Below, piece by piece: positions 1 to 6,527 of a stretch of 29,611 nt of DNA; position 1 is the first letter of the stretch; the number at the start of each line of letters is the position of its first letter. The stretch is from an uncultured Lachnospiraceae bacterium (lineage in GTDB: Bacteria > Bacillota > Clostridia > Lachnospirales > Lachnospiraceae). A model generated the notes under the pieces. The model was not told the DNA's origin. It was given only the letters and a program-made list of their open reading frames with translations, and did no database searches. Location: positions 1,984 through 31,594 of the forward strand of contig CAJUNN010000039.1 in NCBI GenBank assembly GCA_910587955.1, in the 5' to 3' direction. Position numbers and translations under genes: made by a program.

Positions 1-355
1 AACATGTTTGCATGTCCGTTTGGCGAGAGTCTTCCCCATTTTATCGAGTACTGCCGCAAGGCGCAAATACCCTGCAACTTGCCGCGCTACAAGTTAGATA
101 TCCTATCAGCTGGCAGGAAAGAGCCACCTCCTCCAAACGAGGCAGGAGCTGTTATTTTCATGTAAAGGTAAAGCAACTGGAAGGGAAATTTGTAGCTGGA
201 GACTACCAGCGGTTAAGGAACATGATCTTAGCCGGAACCCTATGAAAACGCCGGTTCTTAGCGAACACGAGCCACAGGCGAAGTGTGAGCTTAGTACCGC
301 TGCGTTTGAATGGAGCGGGAGCGCGTTCCGGATGGGATCATGTTCCTTAACCGCG
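1..355 (+). repeat. Dispersed structured repeat, copy A
   Basis: This stretch aligns with 3671-4025 (copy B) over about 350 bp. The first 55 bases are identical (1-55 and 3671-3725), the middle has diverged with small indels, and the last 150 bases are again close. Related sequence occurs inverted at 3382-3630 (copy C) and at 1306-1401 (copy D). Because it starts at base 1, the repeat probably continues off the window. The reading frame at 12-245 shares only its first residues with a frame in copy B and then diverges, so I do not call it a gene. The 300-plus bases before the first gene hold only this repeat and the hairpin at 366-396. Confidence 0.85.
209..354 (+). other. Long hairpin in repeat copy A
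   Basis: The arms 209-227 and 336-354 are perfect 19-base reverse complements enclosing 108 bases. Inside, CCGGAAC near 232 can pair with GTTCCGG near 326, and AAACGC near 244 with GCGTTT near 302, so the element can form an extended imperfect rod. The same fold exists in copy B (3877-3895 with 4005-4023) and copy C (3485-3500 with 3609-3624). The arm sequences differ between copies but pairing is kept, which argues that the DNA or RNA fold matters. Whether it acts as RNA, as single-stranded DNA or as a recombination site is unknown. Confidence 0.75.
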
Positions 356-365
356 TCCGCTTCAG

Positions 366-396
366 CCACAACTTTCAGTTTGTCCGGAAGTTGTGG
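366..396. repeat. Cassette-boundary hairpin 1
   Basis: A perfect 9-bp inverted repeat, CCACAACTT (366-374) with AAGTTGTGG (388-396), around a short loop. It contains the octamer GGAAGTTG, which recurs at several gene junctions of the island (1299, 2120, 3382, and AGAAGTTG at 2781). It shares the TTTG(T/G)C loop style of the hairpins at 2107 and 3226. It sits just upstream of the first island gene. A weak promoter could overlap it (TTGTCC 380-385, 17 bases, TAAATT 403-408). Confidence 0.6.
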
Positions 397-440
397 ATTA
401 AATAAATTACAATGGACAATGTGAAAAAGAGGTATATATT

Positions 441-1229
441 ATGAATGTGATTTTAGATGAAATTAAAAGCATTATGGAACAGAACAAGGAACAACATTTG
501 CCGCAGGTTAAATCCGGCGATTTGGAAGAAAACGGGGCGGTCTATTTTATGAATAGCAAGGATGGAACCGAATTTGAATGGTACGTCAATGGTAAGCTGC
601 CGCCTTTTATGATGTTTTATGATGATGATGCCAAAATGGGAGCCGTAAAACTCCTGCTTTATCGAGATGGAGCGGTGCAGGTGTTTGTTTATGACAATGC
701 CGGAAAGAATATGTGCAAAGAAGTGCGCACTCGTATTGAGTGCGGAGAGAAAGAAGTATTGGATTTGGCTGTGCTTTTGAGGCATCAGGCAGAGGACAGC
801 AGCAAATGGGACGCAAATATTGAAAGTCTCTGCACGGATACACTTGTCAGCGACGAAATGAGGAATCGTTTTTTGAATCATGAAAGTCGGTATGATGAAA
901 TCAAAAAAATACGCACACTCATGAATCAAGGTGCACTTGTTTCCAGGAGAATTGTAGAGGAGGGCTGGAAAGTCGGCTTTATGTACAGATGTGAGCCAAA
1001 CAATCCGGCAGACAGCGGATGGATATTTTTGGCGGGAAATGAAGACGAACAGTATAATTCGGATGTGAAAAACATTGTGTTGATGCCGCTGGGCAAAGTG
1101 TGTCATGAACTGGACAGGGATGTTTATAAATATTTGACTGCTCCGGTAGGAACAGAATTTATTCGTATATCGGAAACGGAGTTTGAAGTTGATATGAAAA
1201 ATAAAGCTATTTTCCTTGCGAAAAGATAA
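441..1229 (+). CDS. Imm33-like (DUF2185) domain protein
   Basis: This 262-aa cytosolic protein has no signal peptide or membrane segment. Its C-terminal third, from about residue 160, matches my memory of DUF2185/Imm33. It has a VSRRIVEEGWKVGFMYR-type start, then DSGWIFLAGNEDEQY and a region ending in LTAPVGTEFIR. Members of this family are found as immunity proteins beside polymorphic toxins and also as stand-alone genes. The N-terminal half (about 1-150) is an acidic mixed region that I do not recognise. The ATG follows AAGAGG at a suitable distance. It is the first gene of the island, and no toxin gene is visible beside it. A toxin-immunity role is therefore only a family-based suggestion. 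Confidence 0.7.
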   Translation: MNVILDEIKSIMEQNKEQHLPQVKSGDLEENGAVYFMNSKDGTEFEWYVNGKLPPFMMFYDDDAKMGAVKLLLYRDGAVQVFVYDNAGKNMCKEVRTRIECGEKEVLDLAVLLRHQAEDSSKWDANIESLCTDTLVSDEMRNRFLNHESRYDEIKKIRTLMNQGALVSRRIVEEGWKVGFMYRCEPNNPADSGWIFLAGNEDEQYNSDVKNIVLMPLGKVCHELDRDVYKYLTAPVGTEFIRISETEFEVDMKNKAIFLAKR

Positions 1230-1305
1230 GTGCGGCAAAAGCAAATAAACTTGACTGGTCTGGCCGAAAAAATGATATTTGATGGAAAGAGAAAAATTGG
1301 AAGTT

Positions 1306-1401
1306 GTTCCTGAACCGCTGGCAGTCTCCAGCTAAAAATTCATCTTGCAGCTGCTTTACTTTTTCCTGAGCATAGCAGCCCAGCACCTTCCTGCCAGCTG
1401 A
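1306..1401 (-). repeat. Partial inverted repeat, copy D
   Basis: Read on the minus strand, this segment matches the 5' portion of copies A and B (about 114-222 in A). It has CAGCTGGCAGGAA, then AAAGTAAAGCAGCT, then TAGCTGGAGACTGCCAGCGG, ending in GCGGTTCAGGAAC. The long-hairpin loop and second arm are absent. It abuts the octamer GGAAGTTG at 1299-1306. It lies in the 242-bp gap between the Imm33-like gene and the lipoprotein gene, where I see no other gene. Confidence 0.75.
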
Positions 1402-1471
1402 CATTGGTAAAATGTGAGGTTTAAAAGCAGTTTATAGAACTGGAAAATCGGAGTTTGAGAGAGGAAAGATT

Positions 1472-1846
1472 ATGAAAAAATGGGGTATCTTGTATTCTGT
1501 AATATTGGTTTTATCATTAACAGCGTGTGGAGCAGATTTTGATGGTGGCCGAACAGGAAATCACGATGAGTTTGTGATGGATTATAAAATATTTAATAAA
1601 ACGGACTCTCAGGACCTAATTGTTAAAAAAGGAGATACTATCCATGTAGAAATTGTTGTTGAGGGTGGCAGCTTATCATTTGAGATTCAGAAAGATGATG
1701 AAGAACCTGTCTATAAAGGTGAAGATGTTTCCTTTTCTGATGAATTTGATGTTGATATTGAAGAAAGTGGAACGTATACAGTTTCAGTAACTGGTAAAAA
1801 AGCGAAAGGAAGTGTCAGCTTTACAGTAGTTACTAATCTAATGTGA
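1472..1846 (+). CDS. Small predicted lipoprotein
   Basis: This is a 124-aa exported protein. The N-terminus is a classic lipoprotein signal: two lysines, a hydrophobic stretch, and the lipobox LTAC with the acylated Cys at residue 19. The mature part is acidic and dominated by alternating beta-strand patterns (for example VEIVVEGGSLSFEI, then SGTYTVSVTGKKAKGSVSF). This suggests a small beta-sandwich attached to the outer face of the membrane. I recognise no named family. A GAGAGGAAAG ribosome binding site precedes the ATG. It is the second gene of the island. About 67 bp separate it from the next gene, without a clear palindrome. Function unknown. Confidence 0.8.
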   Translation: MKKWGILYSVILVLSLTACGADFDGGRTGNHDEFVMDYKIFNKTDSQDLIVKKGDTIHVEIVVEGGSLSFEIQKDDEEPVYKGEDVSFSDEFDVDIEESGTYTVSVTGKKAKGSVSFTVVTNLM

Positions 1847-1913
1847 AATTTTCATTTATCGGGCAGATAAACAGAGCGAAAAATCGGAATTTATGAAATT
1901 GGAGGAATAAATC

Positions 1914-2105
1914 ATGTGGGAAGAATTGGGCATAAGCGGAGGAACTGCAATCATTATTTTGATTGCATTGTATTTTATCGTGAAGTGGGCAGTAAAAAAT
2001 GGTGTAAAAGAAGCGTATAAGGATATTACTGGAAAGAAAACTGTTGAAGATATCGAAACTGAAAAAGAGCTAAAAAAGCTCGGATTAGATTTAGAAGATA
2101 AATAA
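1914..2105 (+). CDS. Small single-pass membrane protein (DUF6019-like)
   Basis: This 63-aa protein has one transmembrane helix (about residues 10-27, GTAIIILIALYFIVKWAV) followed by a charged, helical C-terminal tail rich in Lys and Glu. Its layout and the helix-to-KWAVKNG junction remind me of small Firmicute proteins annotated DUF6019. That match is from memory. The start follows TTGGAGGAATAAATC, an excellent ribosome binding site. The stop codon TAA merges into the palindrome at 2107-2123, so a boundary site begins exactly where the gene ends. Function unknown. Confidence 0.75.
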   Translation: MWEELGISGGTAIIILIALYFIVKWAVKNGVKEAYKDITGKKTVEDIETEKELKKLGLDLEDK

Positions 2106-2127
2106 ATTCCAGTTTGGCTGGAAGTTG
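2105..2127. repeat. Cassette-boundary hairpin 2
   Basis: TTCCAG (2107-2112) and CTGGAA (2118-2123) form a perfect 6-bp stem, and the octamer GGAAGTTG follows at 2120-2127. The opening AATTCCAGTTT is identical to the start of the hairpin at 4055, 2 kb away. It overlaps the stop codon of the small membrane protein and lies just before the hydrolase ribosome binding site. Confidence 0.6.
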
Positions 2128-2140
2128 CGGAGGAGATATT

Positions 2141-2743
2141 GTGAAAAAAGTGATTTTATATATTCATGGAAAAGGAGGAAGTCATTTGGAAGCTGAACAA
2201 TACAAGAAAAATTGTTCGGGTTTTGATATAATTGGAATAGATTACAATGACTATCTTCCATGGATTGTACAAAATCAAATTCAAGCGGCTTATCAAAACG
2301 CACATAAAAGATATGATCATATTTATGTGATTGCAAATAGTATTGGTGCTTACTTTGCAATGCACACATTACAGGCTTGTAATATTGAAAAGGCTTTATT
2401 TATTTCACCTGTACTTGATATGGAAAGACTTATATTGGATATGATGAGTTGGGCGAATGTATCAGAAACAGATTTACATGAAAAAGTAGAGATTCCTACG
2501 GACTTTGGGGAAACATTATCATGGAAATATCTATGTTTTGTCAGGGAAAATCCTATAATATGGAATATCCCCACAGAAATATTGTATGCAGGAAATGATA
2601 ACCTCGTATCCCGTAAAACAGTGAATGAATTTCTTAGTAATCACAAAGCACATCTTACTGTAATGGAAAATGGGGAACATTGGTTTCATACAGATGAACA
2701 ACTCGCCTTTTTAGATGTCTGGATGAAAAAGGCAATAGGATAA
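2141..2743 (+). CDS. Alpha/beta hydrolase (RBBP9/YdeN-like)
   Basis: This is a small (200 aa) cytosolic alpha/beta-hydrolase. The N-terminal strand KKVILYIHGKGGS gives the HGxG oxyanion motif. The nucleophile elbow is ANSIGAY near residue 67, with Ala in the usual first Gly position. The acid is probably the Asp of YAGNDNLVS and the base the His of NGEHWFHT near the C-terminus. The substrate cannot be read from sequence, and relatives are esterase-like. I chose the GTG at 2141 because GCGGAGGAG lies 5-6 bases upstream. The longer frame from the TTG at 2114 would run through the hairpin and the ribosome binding site. It has a cassette of its own within the island. Confidence 0.85.
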   Translation: MKKVILYIHGKGGSHLEAEQYKKNCSGFDIIGIDYNDYLPWIVQNQIQAAYQNAHKRYDHIYVIANSIGAYFAMHTLQACNIEKALFISPVLDMERLILDMMSWANVSETDLHEKVEIPTDFGETLSWKYLCFVRENPIIWNIPTEILYAGNDNLVSRKTVNEFLSNHKAHLTVMENGEHWFHTDEQLAFLDVWMKKAIG

Positions 2744-2807
2744 ATTCAGATTTTTTGGAGAGTGACACAACAAAAAATTCAGAAGTTGCAGAAAGGGGCG
2801 AGCAGCT

Positions 2808-3221
2808 ATGAAAATGCCAAAAGAAAAAATAGATATAAGTATGTTTGCTCCATGCGGAATGAATTGCAAGATTTGCTATAAACACTGTTACCATAAAAAA
2901 CCTTGTGCTGGCTGCCTGAATAGCGATAAGGGAAAACCAGAGCATTGTCATAAATGCAAAATAAAGGACTGTATCAGAGAAAAATCTCTGTCCTATTGTT
3001 TTGAATGTGCTAAATATCCATGCAGTTTAATAAAAAATTTTGAAAAAAGCTACAACAAACGGTATCAAGCAAGTCTTATAGAAAATAGCTGTTTTGTTCA
3101 AGCACACGGTTTAAAACATTTCATGGAACAGCAGAAGGCCAAATATATTTGTCCTAAATGCGGTGGTATTATTTCTATTCATGACAAAGAATGTAGCGAG
3201 TGCCAAGCAAAAATGAAATAG
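2808..3221 (+). CDS. DUF3795-type cysteine-rich zinc protein
   Basis: This 137-aa protein is packed with cysteines. The N-terminal part has APCGMNCKICYKHC, KPCAGCLN, HCHKCKIKDC and SYCFECAKYPC (about residues 15-70), as in DUF3795 proteins, which are thought to bind metal. A C-terminal zinc ribbon, CPKCGG followed by CSEC (about 113-134), is added after a short helical linker. No catalytic motif is visible, and the biochemical role of the family is not established. A GGGGCGAGCAGCT leader with a ribosome binding site precedes the ATG. A second in-frame Met at residue 3 is an alternative start. The stop is followed 4 bases later by the hairpin at 3226. Confidence 0.8.
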   Translation: MKMPKEKIDISMFAPCGMNCKICYKHCYHKKPCAGCLNSDKGKPEHCHKCKIKDCIREKSLSYCFECAKYPCSLIKNFEKSYNKRYQASLIENSCFVQAHGLKHFMEQQKAKYICPKCGGIISIHDKECSECQAKMK

Positions 3222-3225
3222 CAAA

Positions 3226-3249
3226 CTTCCCATTTGTCGGGAAGAACAA
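3226..3249. repeat. Cassette-boundary hairpin 3
   Basis: CTTCCC (3226-3231) and GGGAAG (3239-3244) form a perfect 6-bp stem with loop ATTTGTC, followed by AACAAC. The loop resembles that of hairpin 1 (AGTTTGTC). It begins four bases after the DUF3795 stop codon. Confidence 0.55.
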
Positions 3250-3282
3250 CACAGCATTAAACTTTTGCAGGAGGAATGAAAT

Positions 3283-3378
3283 ATGATTAGTGATTTTCTT
3301 GGAGCGGCATTTCCGTGGATTTTAATTGGTTTATTTGTAGCAATCAGTTGTTCCCTTATGAGCAAAAAGAAGAAATAA
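3283..3378 (+). CDS. 31-aa membrane peptide
   Basis: This short frame starts at an ATG preceded by GCAGGAGG at ideal spacing and encodes 31 residues. It has a short polar start (MISDF), one hydrophobic helix (about residues 6-25, GAAFPWILIGLFVAISCSLM) and a basic tail SKKKK. This is a single-pass membrane peptide with its tail in the cytosol. The strong ribosome binding site, the sensible topology, and a stop codon that runs straight into the boundary octamer GGAAGTTG at 3382 all argue that it is a real gene. I recognise no named family. Possible roles such as membrane toxin, regulator or subunit cannot be separated from sequence alone. Confidence 0.65.
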   Translation: MISDFLGAAFPWILIGLFVAISCSLMSKKKK

Positions 3379-3381
3379 ATT

Positions 3382-3630
3382 GGAAGTTGTGGCTGAGAGC
3401 GGACGCGTTTAAGATACCGCCTGTGGCAAAGCGGAAAGCTAACCATGAAAAAGCACTTAAACTGCTTGGCAGAAAGCGGACGCCTTTCAGGAGCCTTATC
3501 CCATCCGGAACGCGCTCCCGCTCCATTCAAACGCAACAGTACTAGGCTCATACTTCGCCTGCGGCTCGCATTCGCCAAGTGCTGGCGTTTTCATAGGGTT
3601 CCGGCTAAGATAAGGTTCCTGAAATGCTGT
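3382..3630 (-). repeat. Inverted structured repeat, copy C
   Basis: Read on the minus strand, this copy contains the long-hairpin unit of copies A and B. The arms are 3609-3624 and 3485-3500 (15 Watson-Crick pairs and one G-U), with the same loop content: CCGGAACCCTATGAAAACG near its start and GAATGGAGCGGGAGCGCG near its end. It ends in GCGTCCGCTCTCAGCCACAACTTCC, matching the flank of copy A at 353-376. Copy C thus includes the GGAAGTTGTGG boundary motif at 3382-3392. It faces copy B, giving a large inverted-repeat pair. No gene is supported between 3379 and 4144. Confidence 0.75.
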
Positions 3631-3662
3631 CTGTGGAAGCAGTTTATTTCCGCGGGCAACAA

Positions 3663-3694
3663 GCCAAGCGAACATGTTTGCATGTCCGTTTGGC
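3663..3694. other. Hairpin at the 5' edge of repeat copy B
   Basis: GCCAAGCGAACATG (3663-3676) and CATGTCCGTTTGGC (3681-3694) pair over 14 positions, with one A-C mismatch and one G-U, around a TTTG loop. The core ACATG-TTTG-CATGT is also present at 2-15 in copy A, where the outer arm is cut off by the window edge. Confidence 0.55.
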
Positions 3695-4025
3695 GAGAGT
3701 CTTCCCCATTTTATCGAGTACTGCCTCAGGGGGGCCAATACCATCTGGCTTACTGCGCTACAAATTTGATATCCCGTCAGCTGACAGCAACGAGCCCTCT
3801 CCAAACGGGGGCAGGGACTGTTCTGTTCAGAAAAAGTAAAGCAGCTAAAAGGGGAATTTATAGCTGGAAGCTGCCAGCGGTTAAGAAACATGATCTTAGC
3901 CGGAACCCTATGAAAACGCTGGCGCTTAGTGAATGCAAGCCATAGGCGCAGCATGAACTTAGCGTCCACTGCGTTTGAATGGAGCGAGAGCGCGTTCAGG
4001 ATGGGATCATGTTTCTTAACCGCGT
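3671..4025 (+). repeat. Dispersed structured repeat, copy B
   Basis: This is a direct-orientation copy of 1-355, with 55 identical bases at its left end. The long hairpin lies at 3877-4023 with perfect 19-base arms. Relative to copy A, A3886 replaces G218 and T4014 replaces C345, so both sides of one base pair have changed and pairing is kept. Frames through here on either strand do not agree with copy A beyond a few residues and have no convincing start sites, so I treat the segment as non-coding. Confidence 0.85.
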
Positions 4026-4053
4026 CCGGTTCAACTCAATTATTCAGCTCGGT

Positions 4054-4074
4054 CAATTCCAGTTTACGGAATTG
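4054..4074. repeat. Cassette-boundary hairpin 4
   Basis: CAATTCC (4054-4060) and GGAATTG (4068-4074) form a perfect 7-bp stem around AGTTTAC. The string AATTCCAGTTT matches 2105-2115 exactly. It is the last boundary-type hairpin before recJ and may mark the right end of the island. Confidence 0.55.
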
Positions 4075-4087
4075 TTAAATTAAAATC

Positions 4088-4114
4088 TTTCTGGATAGAA
4101 CACCCTGCCAGAAA
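4088..4114 (+). promoter_or_regulatory. Small inverted repeat in the recJ leader
   Basis: TTTCTGG (4088-4094) and CCAGAAA (4108-4114) are perfect complements separated by 13 bases, about 30 bases before the recJ start. No run of T follows, so it is not an obvious terminator. A possible weak promoter overlaps it (TTGTTA 4072-4077, 17 bases, ATAGAA). Function uncertain. Confidence 0.3.
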
Positions 4115-4144
4115 ATCTTTGGAACTAGATACAGGAGTAAAATT

Positions 4145-5863
4145 ATGAGAGAACAGTGGATAGAAGCCCCCCGGATGGAGGGAAACAAAAGTCTGGCTGG
4201 AAAATTTGGGATAAGCCCCCTGACGGTGCGCCTTATCCGGAACCGGGCGGGAGAGAGCGAGGAGGCGGTCCGGACTTATCTCTGGGGAGATCTGGACAGC
4301 CTTGGAGACGCCGGGCAGATGAAGGGAATGAAAGAGGCCGCCGCCCTTCTGGGGGAGAAAGCGGCGGCGGGCCTGGCCATGCGGATCATCGGGGATTATG
4401 ATATTGACGGGGTCAATGCCACCCATATTCTTCTCACGGCTTTGAGGCGCATTGGGGCTAAGGCAGATACGGTGATTCCCGATCGGATGAAGGACGGCTA
4501 CGGAATCAACGAAAATCTCATCAAGGCCGCCAAGGAGGCCGGCGTGGATACCATTGTCACTTGCGACAACGGAATTGCGGCCCTGAAAGAGATTACATAC
4601 GCCAAAAGCCTGGGAATGACGGTGGTGGTAACGGATCACCACGAGATTCCCTATGAGGAAGCGGAAGACGGAAGCCGCAGGCCGGTACTGCCTCCAGCGG
4701 ACATAATTGTGAATCCCAAACAGGAGGACTGCCCCTACCCTTTTAAGAAGCTTTGCGGGGCAGCCGTGGCCTGGCGGCTGGCAGAGGTCCTTTACCGGGG
4801 AAACGGGATTTCCAGGGAAGAATTTCTTGACCTGGCAGAGTTTGCGGCCGTGGCTACCATCGGTGATATTATGGAGCTCACTGGGGAGAACAGGGCTCTG
4901 GTAAAATACGGGCTTAAGAGGCTGGAGCAGACAAAGAATCCGGGATACCGGGCCCTTCTTGGGGTGAATGGCCTGGAGGGAAAACATCTTAGCGCTTATC
5001 ATATCGGCTTTATCATCGGTCCCTGCATCAATGCCAGCGGGCGGCTGGATACGGCGAAGCGGGCCTTAAATCTTCTGGAGGAGACGGACAGGGCCCGGGC
5101 GGAGAAGCTGGCCGGGGATCTGAAGGCTTTAAACGACAGCCGCAAGGGCCTGACTGTGAAAGGGACCCAGGAAGCCATCCGGAAGATTGAGGAGACACCT
5201 CTTCATAAGGACCGGGTACTGGTGGTTTACCTGCCGGACTGCCACGAGAGCCTGGCCGGGATCATTGCCGGGCGCATCCGGGAACGGTATTACCGTCCCT
5301 GCTTTGTGCTGACGGACGGGGAGGAAGGGATTAAAGGAAGCGGCCGTTCCATTCCCGGTTATCATATGTTTGACGAGATGACAAAGGTGCGGGAGTGCTT
5401 CACCCGCTACGGCGGGCATCCCATGGCGGCAGGGCTTTCCATGGAGCGGGGGCGGCAGGAGGAGTTTGCCCGGGCCATCAACCGGGTCTGCACCCTGACG
5501 GAAGAAGAGCTGACGCCGAAACTTTCCTACGACGCCGTGCTTCCCCTCTCCTACGCGGGGGAACAGCTTCTCTCGGAGCTGGAGCTTCTGGAGCCTTTCG
5601 GCAAGGGAAACGAGAAACCGGTATTTGCGGCCGCAGGACTTAAGGCGTCAAGTGCCCGGATCATCGGAAAAAACGCCAACGTGCTCAAACTGGTCCTGGA
5701 GACTAAAGAGGGGCTCCGGATGGACGCCGTCTCCTTCGGGGATGTTAAGGCGGAGCTTTCTTACCTGGAGAGCCGGGAGGAGATTTCCGTTCTCTATTAT
5801 CCGGAGTGGAACGAGTACCAGGGGAGGCGGTCCGTGCAGCTTGTGATTCAGGGGATCCGCTAG
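4145..5863 (+). CDS. recJ: Single-stranded-DNA-specific exonuclease RecJ
   Basis: RecJ degrades single-stranded DNA 5' to 3' in recombination and mismatch or base-excision repair. The 572-aa length fits the short RecJ form. The DHH phosphoesterase core is clear. GDYDIDGVN near residue 83 holds metal-binding Asp residues, TCDNG near 140 adds another, and TDHHE near 160 is the DHH signature. The DHHA1 half contains GPCINASGRLDT (about 297) and RYGGHPMAAGLSM (about 420), followed by the OB-like C-terminal domain. The ATG follows ACAGGAG. It is the first core gene after the island and is GC-rich, unlike it. A 110-bp gap with its own promoter separates it from apt. Confidence 0.95.
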   Translation: MREQWIEAPRMEGNKSLAGKFGISPLTVRLIRNRAGESEEAVRTYLWGDLDSLGDAGQMKGMKEAAALLGEKAAAGLAMRIIGDYDIDGVNATHILLTALRRIGAKADTVIPDRMKDGYGINENLIKAAKEAGVDTIVTCDNGIAALKEITYAKSLGMTVVVTDHHEIPYEEAEDGSRRPVLPPADIIVNPKQEDCPYPFKKLCGAAVAWRLAEVLYRGNGISREEFLDLAEFAAVATIGDIMELTGENRALVKYGLKRLEQTKNPGYRALLGVNGLEGKHLSAYHIGFIIGPCINASGRLDTAKRALNLLEETDRARAEKLAGDLKALNDSRKGLTVKGTQEAIRKIEETPLHKDRVLVVYLPDCHESLAGIIAGRIRERYYRPCFVLTDGEEGIKGSGRSIPGYHMFDEMTKVRECFTRYGGHPMAAGLSMERGRQEEFARAINRVCTLTEEELTPKLSYDAVLPLSYAGEQLLSELELLEPFGKGNEKPVFAAAGLKASSARIIGKNANVLKLVLETKEGLRMDAVSFGDVKAELSYLESREEISVLYYPEWNEYQGRRSVQLVIQGIR

Positions 5864-5892
5864 TGGCGCTTTACATAGTGGCAAGGCGAAAC

Positions 5893-5921
5893 TTGTCAAA
5901 TACCAGAAAGCGTGCTATAAT
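5893..5921 (+). promoter_or_regulatory. Sigma-A type promoter for the apt-rel operon
   Basis: TTGTCA (5893-5898), a 17-base spacer and TATAAT (5916-5921) lie 52 bases before the apt start. This is a near-consensus housekeeping promoter and probably drives the whole downstream run. Confidence 0.8.
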
Positions 5922-5973
5922 AATTACCATTCGTTGCCGATAGTTCTATTTTATGCTAAAGGAGCATATAACT

Positions 5974-6498
5974 ATGAAAAAGTTGGAAGAATATGTTAGA
6001 AGTATTCCTGATTTTCCAGAGGAGGGAATTATTTTCCGCGACGTAACCTCGGTTCTCCAGGATGCGGACGGCTTAAAGCTTGCCATTGATTCCATGCAGG
6101 AGCTTTTGAAGGATGTGGATTTTGACGTGGTTGTGGGAGCGGAATCCCGGGGCTTTGTGTTCGGAACCCCCATTGCCTACAACCTCCATAAACCCTTTGT
6201 GCTGGTCCGGAAGAAAGGAAAGCTTCCCTGCGAGACCATTTCCAAGGAGTACGATCTGGAGTATGGCAGTGCTGTGATTGAGATGCACAAAGATTCTATC
6301 AAGCCGGGACAAAAAGTGGTTCTGGTGGACGATCTCATTGCCACCGGCGGTACCATCGAAGCGGCCGCGGAGCTTATAGAATCCCTGGGAGGCCAAGTGG
6401 TGAAGATTGTTTTCCTCATGGAACTGGCAGGTCTTAAGGGGCGGGAGCGCCTGGAAAAATATGACGTGGCTTCTGTGATCCGCTACGACGGAAAGTAG
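5974..6498 (+). CDS. apt: Adenine phosphoribosyltransferase
   Basis: Apt makes AMP from adenine and PRPP in the cytosol (purine salvage). Starting at the ATG at 5974 gives 174 aa, the normal size for the family. An upstream in-frame ATG at 5953 would place the ribosome binding site AAAGGAG inside the gene, so I reject it. The N-terminus, KLEEYVRSIPDFPEEGIIFRDVT, is typical of Apt. The PRPP loop is VVLVDDLIATGGT (about residues 115-127), and the substrate-hood region includes GAESRGFVFG. The rel gene follows after 29 bp. The apt-rel pairing links purine salvage to (p)ppGpp metabolism and is common in Firmicutes. Confidence 0.96.
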   Translation: MKKLEEYVRSIPDFPEEGIIFRDVTSVLQDADGLKLAIDSMQELLKDVDFDVVVGAESRGFVFGTPIAYNLHKPFVLVRKKGKLPCETISKEYDLEYGSAVIEMHKDSIKPGQKVVLVDDLIATGGTIEAAAELIESLGGQVVKIVFLMELAGLKGRERLEKYDVASVIRYDGK

Positions 6499-6527
6499 GA
6501 AACGGAAAAGCTGAAACGGGTGATTGG

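Larger units (their letters stand above)
366..4074 (+). mobile_element. Candidate single-gene cassette array (genomic island)
   Basis: Six small, functionally unrelated, same-strand, AT-rich genes lie between core sequence (recJ) and the window edge. Each has its own ribosome binding site, and short palindromes or a shared octamer (GGAAGTTG or close variants) lie at most boundaries, several within 0-5 bases of a stop codon. Fragments of a structured repeat family lie on both sides and inside. This layout resembles integron gene cassettes, where one gene is followed by one folded recombination site. I see no integrase, transposase or attI in the window, and the sites are shorter than classical attC. 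The mobile nature is therefore an inference. Confidence 0.4.

Noticed and set aside
12..424. Open frames of 60-87 codons in repeat copy A
   Set aside because: The corresponding frames in copy B share only a few starting residues and then diverge by frame. There is no codon-level conservation and no good ribosome binding site. The sequence conservation is better explained by the hairpin.
3445..3969. Frames of 157-166 codons on both strands across repeats C and B
   Set aside because: They run through the inverted-repeat structure, read both strands equally well and match no family, so they are products of a repeat that happens to lack stops.
366..4074. Classical IS element or transposon
   Set aside because: There is no transposase gene and no terminal inverted repeats with target duplication. 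The repeats are internal and in mixed orientation.
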